A program made the position numbers and the translations under genes. From positions 310,001 through 374,000 of the forward strand of contig NZ_BOPG01000024.1 of assembly GCF_016863635.1 (NCBI RefSeq): a DNA stretch of 64,000 nucleotides, written 5' to 3'. The notes below the pieces were generated by a model. The model searched no databases. It was not told the origin of the DNA and worked only from the letters and a program-made list of their open reading frames with translations. Shown here piece after piece: positions 63,690 through 64,000 of this stretch; within the stretch, counting starts at the first letter, position 1; every line of letters starts with the position of its first letter. This DNA comes from Virgisporangium aurantiacum. Lineage in GTDB: Bacteria; Actinomycetota; Actinomycetes; Mycobacteriales; Micromonosporaceae.

Positions 63690-64000
63690 AGAATGGCCGA
63701 CCGCCGGAGTCCTCCTGTCGTTGCGGTACCGCCTGACGAGAAGGCTCGCGACGAGCGGCATGTCGGAGATCTGGCGGGCCGACGACGGTCTGCTCGGCCG
63801 CGCCGTCGCGATCAAGCTGCCCAAGCCGCAGGTCTCCCAGATCCTGTACCAGGCGTGGATCGAGGCGCGGACCACCGCCAAGCTGTCCGATCCGCACATC
63901 GCCGCGGTCCACGACTACGGCGAGGCGCTGCGGCCCGACGGCTCGACCGCGCCGTTCGTGGTGATGGAACTGCTCGACGGTGAGTCGCTCGCGGCGCGGC
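63682..64000 (+). CDS. Ser/Thr protein kinase, N-terminal part, cut by the window end
   Basis: From the GTG at 63682, preceded by GGAGGG, the frame is open to the window end. It begins VGEEWPTAGVLLSLRYRLTR, then LATSGMSEIWRADDGLLGRA and VAIKLPKPQ with the ATP-binding Lys. DPHIAAVHDYGEALRPDG and FVVMELLDGESLAAR follow. It is a PknB-like kinase. The glycine loop is atypical (LATSGMSEIWRA). Translational overlap with the GST-like gene suggests joint expression. The catalytic loop and any sensor domain lie outside the window. Confidence 0.85.
   Translation, partial: MGEEWPTAGVLLSLRYRLTRRLATSGMSEIWRADDGLLGRAVAIKLPKPQVSQILYQAWIEARTTAKLSDPHIAAVHDYGEALRPDGSTAPFVVMELLDGESLAAR

Overview
The window is a very GC-rich (about 70 % or more), densely coded stretch of an actinobacterial chromosome. 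SARP/NB-ARC/TPR regulators, ECF and Lrp regulators, Ser/Thr kinases with FHA partners, an F420-type luciferase-like oxidoreductase, a CGNR protein and very many translationally overlapping stop/start pairs point to a soil or plant-associated filamentous actinomycete, probably of the Micromonosporaceae. The family assignment is inference from gene content. No rRNA, tRNA, CRISPR array or phage module was seen.

Layout. 1-3.3 kb: end of a probable alpha-galactosidase followed by a CUT1 sugar ABC importer (binding lipoprotein plus two permeases, no ATPase). 3.4-9.5 kb: a triple-repeat secreted protein, an AfsR-like regulator, an epoxide hydrolase, a P-loop kinase and a secreted phospholipase A2. 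9.5-10.6 kb: two adjacent genes (S-adenosyl methyltransferase and MFS transporter) ruined by internal deletions. 10.6-15 kb: VOC protein, amidase, then a class A beta-lactamase divergent from a LysR regulator and a second SxxK/SDN/KTG protein, an arrangement like blaL-blaA-blaB of Streptomyces cacaoi. 15.3-20 kb: TetR/quinone oxidoreductase pair with visible operators, then small regulatory, membrane and secreted proteins. 20-27.1 kb: a BNR-4 beta-propeller protein and a very large GH78 alpha-L-rhamnosidase with paired LacI-type operators, suggesting use of rhamnose-capped plant polysaccharide, with an ArsR/MFS pair between them. 27-35.5 kb: small proteins, an NB-ARC/TPR regulator, and a phosphotriesterase-like hydrolase coupled to an acyl-CoA synthetase. 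35.6-41.9 kb: a TPR regulator with a Gly/His-rich insertion, a MocR-type regulator and an MFS-lipase pair.

41.9-49.4 kb is the most unusual part. An FHA protein and a Ser/Thr kinase fused to a transglycosylase-like domain are separated by a solitary TnpB element from a five-gene cluster (TmrB-like ATPase, DEDDh exonuclease, YdbC-like protein, APH-like kinase, metallo-beta-lactamase-fold hydrolase). The element has 16-bp imperfect inverted ends and lies between 12-bp direct repeats. Joining the repeats would make the two gene groups contiguous. 49.5-51.5 kb: two secreted cell-wall enzymes, a beta-lactamase-fold protein and an M23 peptidase, share the same C-terminal domain. 51.6-64 kb: ECF sigma factor with DGPF/YCII partner, Lrp, methyltransferase, SUKH protein, phosphatase, DrrAB-type ABC transporter with WYL regulator, DUF3152 metalloprotease lipoprotein, solitary tyrosine recombinase, F420-type oxidoreductase, glutathionyl-hydroquinone-reductase-like protein and the start of a further Ser/Thr kinase.

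Across the window at least eleven genes have a -10-like hexamer ending 6 or 7 bases before the start codon and no ribosome binding site, so leaderless transcription looks common.
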